From J029 sp964482495 (GTDB lineage Bacteria; Planctomycetota; UBA1135): a DNA stretch of 64,000 nucleotides. The position numbers were made by a program, and so were the translations under genes. The DNA is taken from assembly GCA_964482495.1 (NCBI GenBank), contig CAYZXS010000014.1, positions 1 through 64,000 of the forward strand. The letters run 5' to 3'. Below the pieces are notes generated by a model. That model was not told the DNA's origin. It did not search any database and worked only from the letters and a program-made list of their open reading frames with translations. Below are positions 34,689-43,568 of the stretch, in pieces (within the stretch, counting starts at the first letter, position 1; each line of letters opens with the position of its first letter).

Positions 34689-35476
34689 GCCGCCTCCTCC
34701 GCCGCCTCCTTGGGCCTGCCGCGCCAGGCGACCAGCAGGATGCCCACCTCGTAGAGGACGATGGTCGGCGCCGCCATCAGCAGCTGGCTGACCGGCTCCG
34801 GCGGCGTCAGGAAGGCGCCGATGACGAAGGCGCCGAGGATGAAGTGGCGCCGGTACTTCCGCAGGAAGGCGGCGTCGACGATGCCGGCGGCGCCGAGGCC
34901 CATCAGGATCAGCGGCAGCTGGAACACCAGCGCCAGGGCGATCGTGAGCAGCAGGAAGAAGGAGAAGTACTCGCCGACGGTGTAGAGCGGCACGAAGCCG
35001 GCCTTCTCGTTGAGCAAGGCCAGGAACTCCAGCACCATCGGGATCATGAAGAAGTAACCGAAGCAGACGCCGGCGACCCCTAAGGCCATGCCCCATGGGA
35101 TGAAGCGAGAGACGGTCTTGCGCTCCCCGGGATAGAGGCCGGCGGCGATGAAGGCCCAGATCTGGTACAGCAGATACGGGAAGCCGATCAGCAAGGAGAT
35201 CACCAGCGAGGTCTTGACGCTGAAGAAGATGCCCTCGGTGACGCCGATCACGCCCAGGTCCGGGATCTCGATCGGCGGCTCCCGCTCCGCCAGGCTCTCG
35301 CGCATGGTCTCCCACGGGTGCATGAAGATGTCCCGCACGTAGCTGCTGAAGCCGAAGCTGACCACGAACAGCACCCCGATCACCAACAGGCCGCGGAAGA
35401 TGCGGGAACGCAGCTCGTCCAGGTGAGCCGCGAAGGACATCCGCACCTGTTCAGGGTCGTTCGGCAGTGTGGCCAT
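34685..35476 (-). CDS. tatC: Sec-independent protein translocase TatC
   Basis: The 263-residue product has six membrane spans and TatC hallmarks: SFAAHLDELRSRIFRGL at the N-terminus, FPYLLYQIWAFIAAGLYPGER, and FLTPPEPVSQLLMAAPTIVLYEVGI. TatC recognises twin-arginine signal peptides and forms the core of the Tat translocase. tatA/tatB are not in the window. The ATG at 35476 is preferred over a TTG at 35509, because the purine run before that TTG belongs to the upstream terminator hairpin. Confidence 0.95.
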   Translation of the reverse strand: MATLPNDPEQVRMSFAAHLDELRSRIFRGLLVIGVLFVVSFGFSSYVRDIFMHPWETMRESLAEREPPIEIPDLGVIGVTEGIFFSVKTSLVISLLIGFPYLLYQIWAFIAAGLYPGERKTVSRFIPWGMALGVAGVCFGYFFMIPMVLEFLALLNEKAGFVPLYTVGEYFSFFLLLTIALALVFQLPLILMGLGAAGIVDAAFLRKYRRHFILGAFVIGAFLTPPEPVSQLLMAAPTIVLYEVGILLVAWRGRPKEAAEEAA

Positions 35477-35516
35477 GATCGGGACGGGCGAGGGGCCCGG
35501 CGCCCCCAATTAGAGC

Positions 35517-35541
35517 GGCCTCCCGCCAGGAGCGGGAGGCC
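35517..35541 (-). terminator. Hairpin terminator after the membrane coiled-coil gene
   Basis: GGCCTCCCGC and GCGGGAGGCC pair perfectly over 10 bp with a 5-base loop, 31 bases past the stop. The following minus-strand sequence is only weakly T-rich. Confidence 0.55.
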
Positions 35542-35571
35542 TATGGACGGAAGCTTTGTCCCGTCTCGAGA

Positions 35572-36792
35572 TCAGAGGCCCAGCCAGGACATGGCGTCGC
35601 GCAGCGGCACGATCGTCAGCGAGAACTCCTCGGCCTGACGGTACTCGTCGCGGCTGCCCCAATCGAGCACCTCGCCGGTGTCCTCGTCGAAGAACGGGGT
35701 GCCCAGGATCAGGTAGTCGGCCTCGTTGCTGACCTTGTCGGCCACCACGATCCCGACCTCCTTGAGCTTGTTCTTCATGTCGGTGGTGCTGAAGCTGCCG
35801 AAGCCGTTGCCGAGCAGGACCGCCACCGGCTGGCGGCTCGGGTCGTACATGGCGTTCAGGATCAGGTCGTCTTCCCCGATCGGGTCGAAGCGGTTGGCGG
35901 TGTCGGTGATGACGCACTCGGCGCGCTTGTCCTCGACGTTGATGACCTTGATCCGGCCCTTCGGGTCCATGTTGGCCGCGTTGTGGACCGCGAACTCCAT
36001 GCCGGGCACGATCCGGTCGAGCCGGCCGCGGTCGATCCAGGCCTTCTGCAGGCTGGCGCTCGCGGTCAGGACGGTGCCGTCGGGAGTGTCGGTGCGGCGC
36101 GCGACCTGGTTCAGCTTGGAGGCCAGGATGTCGTTGGTCTGGAGCTGGATCTGGCTCGCCGCGAGGTGGGCGCGGTCCTGCTCCTCGAGCCGGGTGTTGA
36201 GCTCGGAGACCTGGGCGTCGTAGTCCGAGACCTGCTGGCGCAGGCTGTCCCGCTGGCGCTCGTAGTCCAGGATCTGGTTGTTCAGGGACGTGGTGGTGTC
36301 CTGAAGGTTGTTGGCCAGCTCGGCGATCCGAGCGTCCTTGTCCCGCATCGAGCTCTGGTGAGCGTCGTTGCGCGACTGGAGGTCGTTGCGCAGCTGGGCG
36401 ACGGTGCTCTCCAGGTCCCGCTTCTCGACCAGCGCCTTCTGGTAGGCGGTGGTGGCCGCGGGCAGCAGCGTCTCGATACGGTTGGCGTCGGGGGCGCCGA
36501 AGACCGAGGCGGCGGCCCCGAGTTCGGCGTTGAGAGCGTTCACCGAGGTGAAGCCCTTCGAGCCTTCGAGGAAGCCAATGATCTGCGAGAGATCGGCGTG
36601 GGCCTTGTCGGCAGCCTGTTCGCTGACGCTCGCGGCATCGGCCGCATCGACCGCTTGCTGCTGGCTCTCTTGCCAATCAGCAGCGGACTGCTGGCTGGTA
36701 AAGGCGAAAAGGGCGACGAAGACCAGGATGACGCACAATGCGATCACCCACATCACGCTGACTTGAGCAGCTCCGCGGTTGCGACCGGTCAT
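35572..36792 (-). CDS. Membrane-anchored coiled-coil protein with a possible C-terminal BRCT-like segment
   Basis: The 406-residue product has one N-terminal span (SVMWVIALCVILVFVALFAF). A long coiled coil then runs over about residues 110-210 (EKRDLESTVAQLRNDLQS, YERQRDSLRQQVSDYD). A small beta domain (DRIVPGMEFAVHNAANMDPKG) resembles those seen in similar planctomycete proteins. Residues about 325-370 (GSFSTTDMKNKLKEVGIVVADKV) resemble a BRCT-type fold in spacing. No catalytic motif was seen and the function is unknown. The topology suggests the coiled coil projects outside the cytoplasm. Confidence 0.75.
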   Translation of the reverse strand: MTGRNRGAAQVSVMWVIALCVILVFVALFAFTSQQSAADWQESQQQAVDAADAASVSEQAADKAHADLSQIIGFLEGSKGFTSVNALNAELGAAASVFGAPDANRIETLLPAATTAYQKALVEKRDLESTVAQLRNDLQSRNDAHQSSMRDKDARIAELANNLQDTTTSLNNQILDYERQRDSLRQQVSDYDAQVSELNTRLEEQDRAHLAASQIQLQTNDILASKLNQVARRTDTPDGTVLTASASLQKAWIDRGRLDRIVPGMEFAVHNAANMDPKGRIKVINVEDKRAECVITDTANRFDPIGEDDLILNAMYDPSRQPVAVLLGNGFGSFSTTDMKNKLKEVGIVVADKVSNEADYLILGTPFFDEDTGEVLDWGSRDEYRQAEEFSLTIVPLRDAMSWLGL

Positions 36793-36940
36793 GGGGTTTC
36801 AGCCTTGGGGGGCAGGGGGGAAGGGTTTAGGGACGAACCAGGAGCGCGGCTCCCAATCTCCCCTAAGTAGCCGGGTAGGGCCCGGTAAGGAACACAGTTT
36901 TTACGGGCCGCTACGCTGACGGTCAAGGACGCCACCCCCC

Positions 36941-37636
36941 ATGAGCCCTCTCCCCGATCCCGCCCACGATCCCGGACTCCGCACGATCGGGATCCTCGGG
37001 GGCGTGGGAGCGGGCAAGAGCACCGTCGCGCGGGCCCTGGCGGAGGCCCTCTCCGGCCCCGAGAGCCTGGTGGACGCCGATCAGGAGGTCGGCCAGCTCC
37101 TCGCCAGCCCGGTGGTGGCCGAAGAGGTGGCCGCGGTCCTGGGCACCCGGGTCCTGCGCCCGGACGGCCTCCTGGACCGGCGGGCCGTGGCCGCCCAGAT
37201 CTTCGCCGACGAGCAGGCCAAGGAGGCCCTGGAGGGCATCCTCCACCCCGCGGTCCGTCGGGCCATCCATCGGCGCCTCGAGGCCATGGAGGCCTCCGGG
37301 GAGCCCCGCTGGGCCATCCTGGACATCCCGCTGCTGATCGAGCGCGGCCTCGCCGACATTTGCGACTTCCTTGTTTTCGTCAATGTGCCCGATGATCTCA
37401 GGGCGGAAAGGGCGGCCCTGCGGCACGGCTGGACCCGCCAGGAGTGGCAGGCCCGGGAAGCCGCCCAGGCCGATCTGTCCAAGAAAAGGGGCCGGGCGGA
37501 TGCTATCCTGGACAACGCGGATGGCTACGAAGCCCTCCTGGAACAGATCCAAGGGCTCCTCTCTCGCATCCAGGCGCTTTCCCCCCGCTCGCTAGCCTCG
37601 CGCTGGCCCCGTTGGGACCAAGCCCCGCTGCCTTAG
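36941..37636 (+). CDS. coaE: Dephospho-CoA kinase
   Basis: The 231-residue product has the P-loop GGVGAGKST at residues 20-28, LVDADQEVGQLL for the CoA-domain start, the lid segment ILHPAVRRAIHRRL and DIPLLIERG. It phosphorylates dephospho-CoA in the last step of CoA synthesis. It is slightly longer than E. coli CoaE (206) because of N- and C-terminal extensions. It is 66 bases upstream of rho and probably co-transcribed with it. Confidence 0.93.
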   Translation: MSPLPDPAHDPGLRTIGILGGVGAGKSTVARALAEALSGPESLVDADQEVGQLLASPVVAEEVAAVLGTRVLRPDGLLDRRAVAAQIFADEQAKEALEGILHPAVRRAIHRRLEAMEASGEPRWAILDIPLLIERGLADICDFLVFVNVPDDLRAERAALRHGWTRQEWQAREAAQADLSKKRGRADAILDNADGYEALLEQIQGLLSRIQALSPRSLASRWPRWDQAPLP

Positions 37637-37702
37637 CCCGCCTCCGCCCCCCCAGCCCTCGCCGGCCGGTCCTATGACCCCGCGCGACCGCCCTCTCCAC
37701 TG

Positions 37703-39151
37703 ATGGTTCCCGAGACCAAGTCCTCACCGTCCCGCCGGCGTCGCCGCCGGCGCCGCCGCGGAGGAGCCGCTGCCGTCCAGCAGCAGGCATCCGCCTTCCC
37801 GACCCTGTCCCAGCTCCCGCCGCCGCCGGAGGAGCCCTGGGAGCAGGCCGACGTCAAGTTCTTCGCCCGCAAGCGCAAGAAGCCGGAGCTCCACCTGTCG
37901 ACGCTGCTGAAGCTGTCGCTGCCCGAGCTCCAGGAGCTGGCGGACGAGGAGGGGGTCGAGAACGCCTTCCACCAGAGCCGTGGCTCGATCCTGCGCCGGA
38001 CCATCGCCGCGCGCATGGAGAAGGAGGGCGTCTTCTTCACCAAGGGCACCCTCGACATCGGCCCGGACGGGGTCGGCTACCTGCGCCACGGGGTCAACGA
38101 CTACACCGCCAACGCCGACACCGACGCCCTGCTGCACCCGGCGCTGATCGAGAAGCACAGCCTCGCCTCCGGCCAGGAGGTCAGCGGCGTCTTGGTGTCA
38201 CCGCAGGACGACAAGGGCGTCCTGGTCCTGCACGAGGTCCTGACCGTCTTCGGCGAGGACCCGGAGAAGCAGCTGGCGATCGCGCCCTTCAGCGACCTGA
38301 TCCCGCTCTACCCGGACGAGCGCCTCGGCATGGAGACCGAGCGCGAGCTGGTCGAGACTCGAATCATCGACCTGATCTCCCCCATCGGCAAGGGCCAGCG
38401 CGGCCTGATCGTGGCGCCGCCGCGGACCGGCAAGACGGTGCTGCTGCAGATGATCGCCAACGCCATCGTCGCCAACCACCCGGAGAGCCACCTGATCATC
38501 CTGCTGGTGGACGAGCGGCCGGAGGAGGTCACCGACTTCAGCCGCACGGTGCCGGGCGAGAACCGCGAGATCGTCGCCAGCACCTTCGACGAGCCGCCCT
38601 CGCGCCACATCAAGGTGGCCGAGATGGTCATCGAGCGGGCCAAGGCGATGGTCGAGCAGGGCCGCGACGTCGTCATCCTGCTGGACTCGATCACGCGCCT
38701 GGCGCGCTCCTACAACAACGAGGCGCCGTCGAACTCCAAGATCATGACCGGCGGCCTGGTGGCCGACGCGCTGCAGAAGCCGAAGCGCTTCTTCGGCGCC
38801 GCGCGCAACATCGAGGACGGCGGCTCGCTGACCATCCTCGCCACGGCGCTGATCGACACCAACTCGAAGATGGACGAGGTCATCTTCGAGGAGTTCAAGG
38901 GCACCGGCAACATGGAGCTGGTGCTCGACCGCCAGCTGGCCGACCGCCGCGTCTGGCCGGCGATCGACATCAACCGCTCGGGCACGCGCAAGGAGGACCT
39001 GCTGTTCAGCAAGGACGAGCTGCAGCGCGTCTGGCTGCTGCGCAAGGTGCTCAACGACATGAACCCGGTCGAGGCCATGGAGCTGCTGGTCAGCCGCATG
39101 GAGAAGTCCGAGAACAACGTCGACTTCCTGATCAACCTCTCGGTCGGCTAG
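37703..39151 (+). CDS. rho: Transcription termination factor Rho
   Basis: The 482-residue product starts with a nine-arginine run and a disordered linker. It then has the Rho N-terminal helical domain (TLLKLSLPELQELADEEGV), a divergent cold-shock-like RNA-binding domain (GVGYLRHGVNDYTANADT), and the ATPase core. The core has Walker A in VAPPRTGKTVLLQ, the DERPEEVTDF loop and LLDSITRLARSYN. The Q/R loops (GGSLTILATALIDT, INRSGTRKEDLL) are canonical. Rho unwinds RNA to end transcription. The RNA-binding domain departs from the usual YVS-type motif. Confidence 0.95.
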   Translation: MVPETKSSPSRRRRRRRRRGGAAAVQQQASAFPTLSQLPPPPEEPWEQADVKFFARKRKKPELHLSTLLKLSLPELQELADEEGVENAFHQSRGSILRRTIAARMEKEGVFFTKGTLDIGPDGVGYLRHGVNDYTANADTDALLHPALIEKHSLASGQEVSGVLVSPQDDKGVLVLHEVLTVFGEDPEKQLAIAPFSDLIPLYPDERLGMETERELVETRIIDLISPIGKGQRGLIVAPPRTGKTVLLQMIANAIVANHPESHLIILLVDERPEEVTDFSRTVPGENREIVASTFDEPPSRHIKVAEMVIERAKAMVEQGRDVVILLDSITRLARSYNNEAPSNSKIMTGGLVADALQKPKRFFGAARNIEDGGSLTILATALIDTNSKMDEVIFEEFKGTGNMELVLDRQLADRRVWPAIDINRSGTRKEDLLFSKDELQRVWLLRKVLNDMNPVEAMELLVSRMEKSENNVDFLINLSVG

Positions 39152-39164
39152 CTAGGCTGGTGCC

Positions 39165-40154
39165 ATGGCCCGCATCCTGATGCTCCTGCCCTGCGCGGTC
39201 GACGCCCCGCGCGGCAACGTCACGACGGCCGAGCGGCTGGCGAAGGGGCTGGCCAAGCACGGCCACGAGGTCCGGATCCAGCCCGCCTCGGAGGCCGCCG
39301 ACTCCCCCGCCTGCGACGCCATCGTCGCCTTCCACGCCCGCCACTCCGCGCCGGTCGCCCAGGCCCTGGCCGAGCAGCGCGGCGTGCCCTACGTCGTGCT
39401 CTTCACCGGCACCGACCTGAACGGCCGGCCGAACGCCGCCTCGCGCCAGGCGGTCGAGAAGGCCGACGCCTGCGTGGTGCTGGCGCTGGCCTCGGCCAAG
39501 CGCGCCCGCGAGCTCTACGGCGGCCCGAAGGGGCGCTACCTGGTGATCAAGCAGGCCGTGACGCCGCTCCCGGAGCCGCGGGAGCCGGGACTGCCGGAGG
39601 GCCTCCCGCCCCTCCGCGACGATGACCAGCTGGTCCTCATGCTGGCGGGGATCCGGGCCGTCAAGGCGCCCCGGCACGCCGTGCAAGCGCTGGCCCCGCT
39701 GGCCCAGAAGCGTCCCAACCTGAGGCTCTGGATCGTCGGCCCCGGGCTCGAGCTGCGCGAGACCGCCGCCCTGCGGGCCGAGCTCGAGCGCAACCCCTGG
39801 GCCGCATGGCCCGGCTCGGTGCCGCGCGACCGGCTGCTGCCGGTGGTGCGGCGCGCCGCCCTGGTGCTGTCGACCAGCCGCTCCGAGGGCGGCTCGCCCA
39901 ACGCCCTGCTCGAGGCGGCCATGGCCAACCGCGCCATCCTCGCCAGCGACATCCCCGGCCACCGGGACTTCCCCGGCCCCGAGCACATGTTCGAGGACAA
40001 CGCCCAGCTCCGCCGCCTGGTGGCCGGCCTGCTGGACGACGACACCGGCCGCGCCCGCGACGCCGCCAAGCTGCGCGACGCCGCGCGCACCCGCTACACC
40101 CTGCCGGCCGAGACCGCCGCCTGGGTCCGGACGCTGCAGAGCGTGCTGGCCTAG
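39165..40154 (+). CDS. Family 4 glycosyltransferase
   Basis: The 329-residue GT-B protein has an N-terminal Rossmann half (ILMLLPCAVDAPRGNVTTA) and a C-terminal nucleotide-sugar half with LMLAGIRAVKAPRHAVQA and LVLSTSRSEGGSPNALLEAAMA. The EGGSPNALLEA segment is the GT4 donor-site signature. Sugar donor and acceptor are unknown. It begins 13 bases after rho and may share its transcript. It ends convergently with the receiver gene, overlapping by 4 bases. Confidence 0.88.
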   Translation: MARILMLLPCAVDAPRGNVTTAERLAKGLAKHGHEVRIQPASEAADSPACDAIVAFHARHSAPVAQALAEQRGVPYVVLFTGTDLNGRPNAASRQAVEKADACVVLALASAKRARELYGGPKGRYLVIKQAVTPLPEPREPGLPEGLPPLRDDDQLVLMLAGIRAVKAPRHAVQALAPLAQKRPNLRLWIVGPGLELRETAALRAELERNPWAAWPGSVPRDRLLPVVRRAALVLSTSRSEGGSPNALLEAAMANRAILASDIPGHRDFPGPEHMFEDNAQLRRLVAGLLDDDTGRARDAAKLRDAARTRYTLPAETAAWVRTLQSVLA

Positions 40155-40546
40155 TCGCTCGTCAGCTGGCGCATGCGGTCCAGGAAGTCGTTCTCGTCGA
40201 AGATCGGCTTGGCCTGGTAGTCATCGGCCCCGGACTCGGCCAGGAAGCGCTCCCGGTCCCCCTCGACGGCGTGGGCGGTGAGCAGCATGACCGGCGGGGC
40301 GGCCTCCCCGAGCTGGGCCTTGATGCGCCGGCACAGGGCCAGGCCGTCAGTCGGCGCGCCGTCGAGCAGGGCGCCGCGCAGGGTGATGTCGAGCAGCACC
40401 AGCGGCGGCTGCTCCGCCTCGACGGTGGCGAGGACGTCCTGGCCCTCGCGCCACTCGACCACCGGCACCTCCAGGACCCGGGTCAGCAGGTCGCGCAGAT
40501 AGCGCCGGATCAGCGGGTCGTCCTCGACCAGGTAGTAGGGCCTCAT
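40151..40546 (-). CDS. Stand-alone response-regulator receiver
   Basis: The 131-residue product is a single REC domain: acidic pair in YYLVEDDPLIRRYL, phospho-acceptor Asp in VLLDITLRG, Thr in LLTAHA and Lys in YQAKPIF. It has no output domain, so it probably works by protein interaction like CheY or as a phosphorelay member. Its ATG overlaps the stop of the hybrid histidine kinase (ATGA), which is the obvious partner. Confidence 0.9.
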   Translation of the reverse strand: MRPYYLVEDDPLIRRYLRDLLTRVLEVPVVEWREGQDVLATVEAEQPPLVLLDITLRGALLDGAPTDGLALCRRIKAQLGEAAPPVMLLTAHAVEGDRERFLAESGADDYQAKPIFDENDFLDRMRQLTSD

Positions 40547-42225
40547 GCCGGGCCCTCCGCCGGGATCCCGAGCTCCTCGGACACCGCCCGCAGGAAGGCG
40601 GCCCGCTCCGCCAGCACCTCGCCCTTCTGCCAGTAGCAGTCGTGCCAGAAGTGGCGCAGCTCGGCGCCGAGGAAGTCGCGGCCGTGGCCGCTGACCAGCC
40701 ACTTGGGCGTGAGCATCGTCGCCGGGCTGAGGGCGAGGGTCTGGAGCAGTTCCATGCCATCGAATCCGCGCTCGCCCTCCTCGGTCGGGAAGGCGACGTC
40801 CAGGATCAGGAGCTTGTAGGGCACCGCGGCGGCCCGTTGGAGGGCGTCGTCGGTGTCACCGATGGCGGTCACCTGGACCGGCAGCTCGCGCGCCAGCCAC
40901 TCGGCCATGTCGTTGCGCCAGACGGCGTCGTCGTCGACCAGGAGCACGCGCAGGGAGCTCTCGGGGTCGCCGTGCAGCTCGGGCACGGCCTGGCGGCGGC
41001 CTGCGGCCGGCAGCGTGAACTCGAAGGTGGCGCCGTGGCCGATGCCCTCCGAGGTGGCGCGGATCCGGCCGCCCATGCGCAGCACCAGCCGCCGGCAGAT
41101 GGCCAGGCCCAGGCCCAGGCCGTTGCCGCCGGCGTCGGCGCCCTGCGCGAAGGGGTCGAACAGCCGGCCCACCTGGGAGGGCTCGATGCCGGTGCCGGAG
41201 TCGCGCACCTGGGTCAGGACGTGGCCGCCGCCGGCGATCTCGCTCATCGCCACCACCACCTCGCCCTGGAAGGTGTGGTTGAGGGCGTTCTGGAGCAGAT
41301 TCGACAGCACCTGGGCGTGCCGCTGCGGGTCGGTGTAGGCGCTCAGCTCGCCGTCGCCCTCCAGCCGCAGCTCGACGCCGACCTCCTCGAAGCGGTGCCG
41401 GAAGCGCCGCAGGACCTCCTCGCAAGCCGGGCCGAGCACCAGCTCCCGGGGCTGGAAGCCGGCCTTGCCGAGGTCGAGGCGGGACAGGTGCAGGAGGTCG
41501 TCGACCAGCGCCAGCAGGTGCCGGGCGGCGCCGTAGACGTCCTCCTCGGCCCGCAGGCGCTCGTCCTCGTCCTCGTAGACGCCGCGCTTCATCAGGTTGA
41601 GCAAGCCGAGCAGCCCGGTCAGCGGCGTGCGCAGCTCGTGGCTGGTGGTCCGGACCAGGCTCTCCTGGCCGCGCAGGCTCTCCTGGAGCTGCTGGTTGAG
41701 CTCGGTCAGGCGCTCGCCGCTGGCCCGCTCGCGCGCCAGGCTGACCGAGTGGTAGGTCGCGACCAGTAGCAGCGCGTCCCAGGAGAAGGCGCGCTGGAGC
41801 CGCTCGATGGCGTCGATCAGGCCGGCGCGGTCCCCGTCCGGCCAGCGCTCGCCGAGCTCGCCCAGGACCAGGCGCTGGAGCAGCTGGTGGCCGAGCAGGG
41901 TCAGCTCCAGCGGCATGCCGATGACCAGGTGGGCCTCGGCCATGCGGATCGCCAGCTCGGCGCGCTCCGAGGTCTCGGGCGGGTTGTGCAGGAAGCCGCG
42001 CAGCCACACCCCGAGTGACCGGTGCAGGCGCTGGAAGCGCTCCTCGCCGTCGATGAAGGACCAGGCCTTGGGCTCCTCGCGCAGCTTGGCGTAGAAGCCC
42101 TCGACCACGACCGGGATGGCGCCCTCGAGCAGCTCGGCGAGGTCGCCGAGCTCCGGCGGCTCCCCGAGGTAGGCCCGGGCCTGCTGGAGCAGCTGGCGCG
42201 GTCCTGAGCTCGGCAGCGCCGACAC
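40543..42225 (-). CDS. Globin-coupled hybrid histidine kinase
   Basis: The 560-residue soluble protein has an N-terminal sensor-globin-like domain (about 1-165) with probable proximal His99 in RMAEAHLVIGMPLE. HisKA follows with His196 in TTSHELRTPLTG, then HATPase with NLLQNALNHTF, DSGTGIEPSQVG and GLGLGLAICRRL. A C-terminal receiver has VLLVDDDAVW and LLILDVAFPTEEG. Globin-coupled sensors bind haem and respond to oxygen or related gases. Haem binding is inferred from the His motif. It is co-translated with the stand-alone receiver downstream. Confidence 0.85.
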   Translation of the reverse strand: MSALPSSGPRQLLQQARAYLGEPPELGDLAELLEGAIPVVVEGFYAKLREEPKAWSFIDGEERFQRLHRSLGVWLRGFLHNPPETSERAELAIRMAEAHLVIGMPLELTLLGHQLLQRLVLGELGERWPDGDRAGLIDAIERLQRAFSWDALLLVATYHSVSLARERASGERLTELNQQLQESLRGQESLVRTTSHELRTPLTGLLGLLNLMKRGVYEDEDERLRAEEDVYGAARHLLALVDDLLHLSRLDLGKAGFQPRELVLGPACEEVLRRFRHRFEEVGVELRLEGDGELSAYTDPQRHAQVLSNLLQNALNHTFQGEVVVAMSEIAGGGHVLTQVRDSGTGIEPSQVGRLFDPFAQGADAGGNGLGLGLAICRRLVLRMGGRIRATSEGIGHGATFEFTLPAAGRRQAVPELHGDPESSLRVLLVDDDAVWRNDMAEWLARELPVQVTAIGDTDDALQRAAAVPYKLLILDVAFPTEEGERGFDGMELLQTLALSPATMLTPKWLVSGHGRDFLGAELRHFWHDCYWQKGEVLAERAAFLRAVSEELGIPAEGPA

Positions 42226-43161
42226 CTACTCGATCCCCTGCTCCTCGAGCCAGCGCTGGGCCTCGAGCGCGGCGGCGCAGCCCGAGCCGGCGGCGGTGAT
42301 CGCCTGGCGGTAGACCGGGTCGCTGACGTCACCGGCCGCGAAGACCCCCTCGACGCTGGTGCGGGTGCCGCCCTGCAGCGTCAGGTAGCCGACCTCGTCC
42401 TTGGCGAATTCCCCGCCGAGGAAGTCGGTGTTCGGCGCGTGGCCGATGGCGACGAAGAGCCCCTGGCAGGCGAGCTCCTCGGTGCCGCCCTTCTCGGTGT
42501 CCTCGAGCACCAGCCCGGTGACCTTCTTGTCCTCGCCGTGCTGGATGTCCACCACCTGCCGCCACAGCTTGAACTCGATCTTCGGGTGCTCGCGGGCGCG
42601 CTGCTCCATCACCTTGGAGGCGCGGAAGTAGTCGCGGCGGTGCACGATGGTCACCTTGGAGGCGAAGCGGGTCAGGAACAGGGCCTCCTCCATGGCCGTG
42701 TCGCCGGCGCCGACGACCGCGACCTCGACGTCCTTGAAGAAGGCGCCGTCGCAGGTGGCGCAGGCCGAGACCCCGAAGCCCATCAGCTCCTGCTCCTTCT
42801 CCAGCCCGAGCAGCTTGGCCTTGGCGCCGGTGGCGATGACCACCGCGTGGGCCTCGACCTTCTCGCCGAAGTCGTCCTCGATGACGAAGGGCCGCTTCGA
42901 GGTGTCGATCGCCTTGACGTTGCGGAACTCGACGAACTCAGTGCCGAAGCGGGCGGCCTGGGCCTTGAACTTCTCCATCAGCTCGGGGCCCTCGACGCCG
43001 TCGGGGAAGCCGGGGAAGTTCTCGACGTCAGTCGTGATGGTCAGCTGGCCGCCGGGCTGCATGCCCTCGAAGACCAGCGGCTGGAGGCCGGCCCGGGACA
43101 GGTAGAGCGCGGCCGTGTAGCCGGCCGGTCCGGAGCCGATGATGGCGACGTTGCGTACCAT
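42226..43161 (-). CDS. trxB: Thioredoxin reductase
   Basis: The 311-residue flavoprotein has the FAD motif AIIGSGPAGYTAALYL and GGQLTITTDVENFPG. The redox-active pair is Cys134/Cys137 in SACATCDGAFF, with the NADPH motif VAVVGAGDTAMEEAL and the C-terminal VFAAGDVSD. It reduces thioredoxin with NADPH and could ultimately feed the thioredoxin-like selenoprotein about 9 kb away. It lies just upstream of the kinase gene in the same direction; the kinase's own ATG is 1 base from the trxB stop. Confidence 0.96.
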   Translation of the reverse strand: MVRNVAIIGSGPAGYTAALYLSRAGLQPLVFEGMQPGGQLTITTDVENFPGFPDGVEGPELMEKFKAQAARFGTEFVEFRNVKAIDTSKRPFVIEDDFGEKVEAHAVVIATGAKAKLLGLEKEQELMGFGVSACATCDGAFFKDVEVAVVGAGDTAMEEALFLTRFASKVTIVHRRDYFRASKVMEQRAREHPKIEFKLWRQVVDIQHGEDKKVTGLVLEDTEKGGTEELACQGLFVAIGHAPNTDFLGGEFAKDEVGYLTLQGGTRTSVEGVFAAGDVSDPVYRQAITAAGSGCAAALEAQRWLEEQGIE

Positions 43162-43201
43162 GGGGCAGGATCATAGGACAGCCCCAGAGGGGCCTCCAGG
43201 C

Positions 43202-43549
43202 ATGACCGGCGAACGCTACCCCACCGACCGCGAGACCCTCGAGAAGGAGGTCGTGATGAGCTTCCTCCGAGCCGGCGGCCCGGGTGGCCAGCACCGCAAC
43301 AAGACCGAGAGCGGCGTCCGCCTCTTCCACCCCCCCAGCGGCGTCACCGTGCTCGCCACCGAGCGCCGCAGCCAGCACCAGAACCGCGAGCTGGCCTTCG
43401 AGCGCCTGATCGAGCGGCTGAAGCAGAAGAACCACCGGCCCAAGCCGCGGAAGAAGACCCGCAAGCCTCGCTCGGCCGACCGCAAGCGCCTCGAGGCCAA
43501 GAAGCGCCGCAGCCAGACCAAGCGGGACCGCGGCCGACCCGAGGGTTGA
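43202..43549 (+). CDS. ArfB/RF-1-domain peptide-release factor-like protein
   Basis: The 115-residue protein has the class-I release-factor catalytic motif in FLRAGGPGGQHRNKTESG (GGQ at 28-30). A Lys/Arg-rich tail (KPRKKTRKPRSADRKR) follows. Short GGQ proteins with a basic tail, such as ArfB/YaeJ, hydrolyse peptidyl-tRNA on stalled ribosomes. It lacks codon-recognition domains, so it is not a normal RF1/RF2. The ATG at 43202, with AGAGGGG upstream, is preferred over an in-frame start overlapping trxB. Confidence 0.85.
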   Translation: MTGERYPTDRETLEKEVVMSFLRAGGPGGQHRNKTESGVRLFHPPSGVTVLATERRSQHQNRELAFERLIERLKQKNHRPKPRKKTRKPRSADRKRLEAKKRRSQTKRDRGRPEG

Positions 43550-43568
43550 CCGCGGCAGGCCACCGGCT

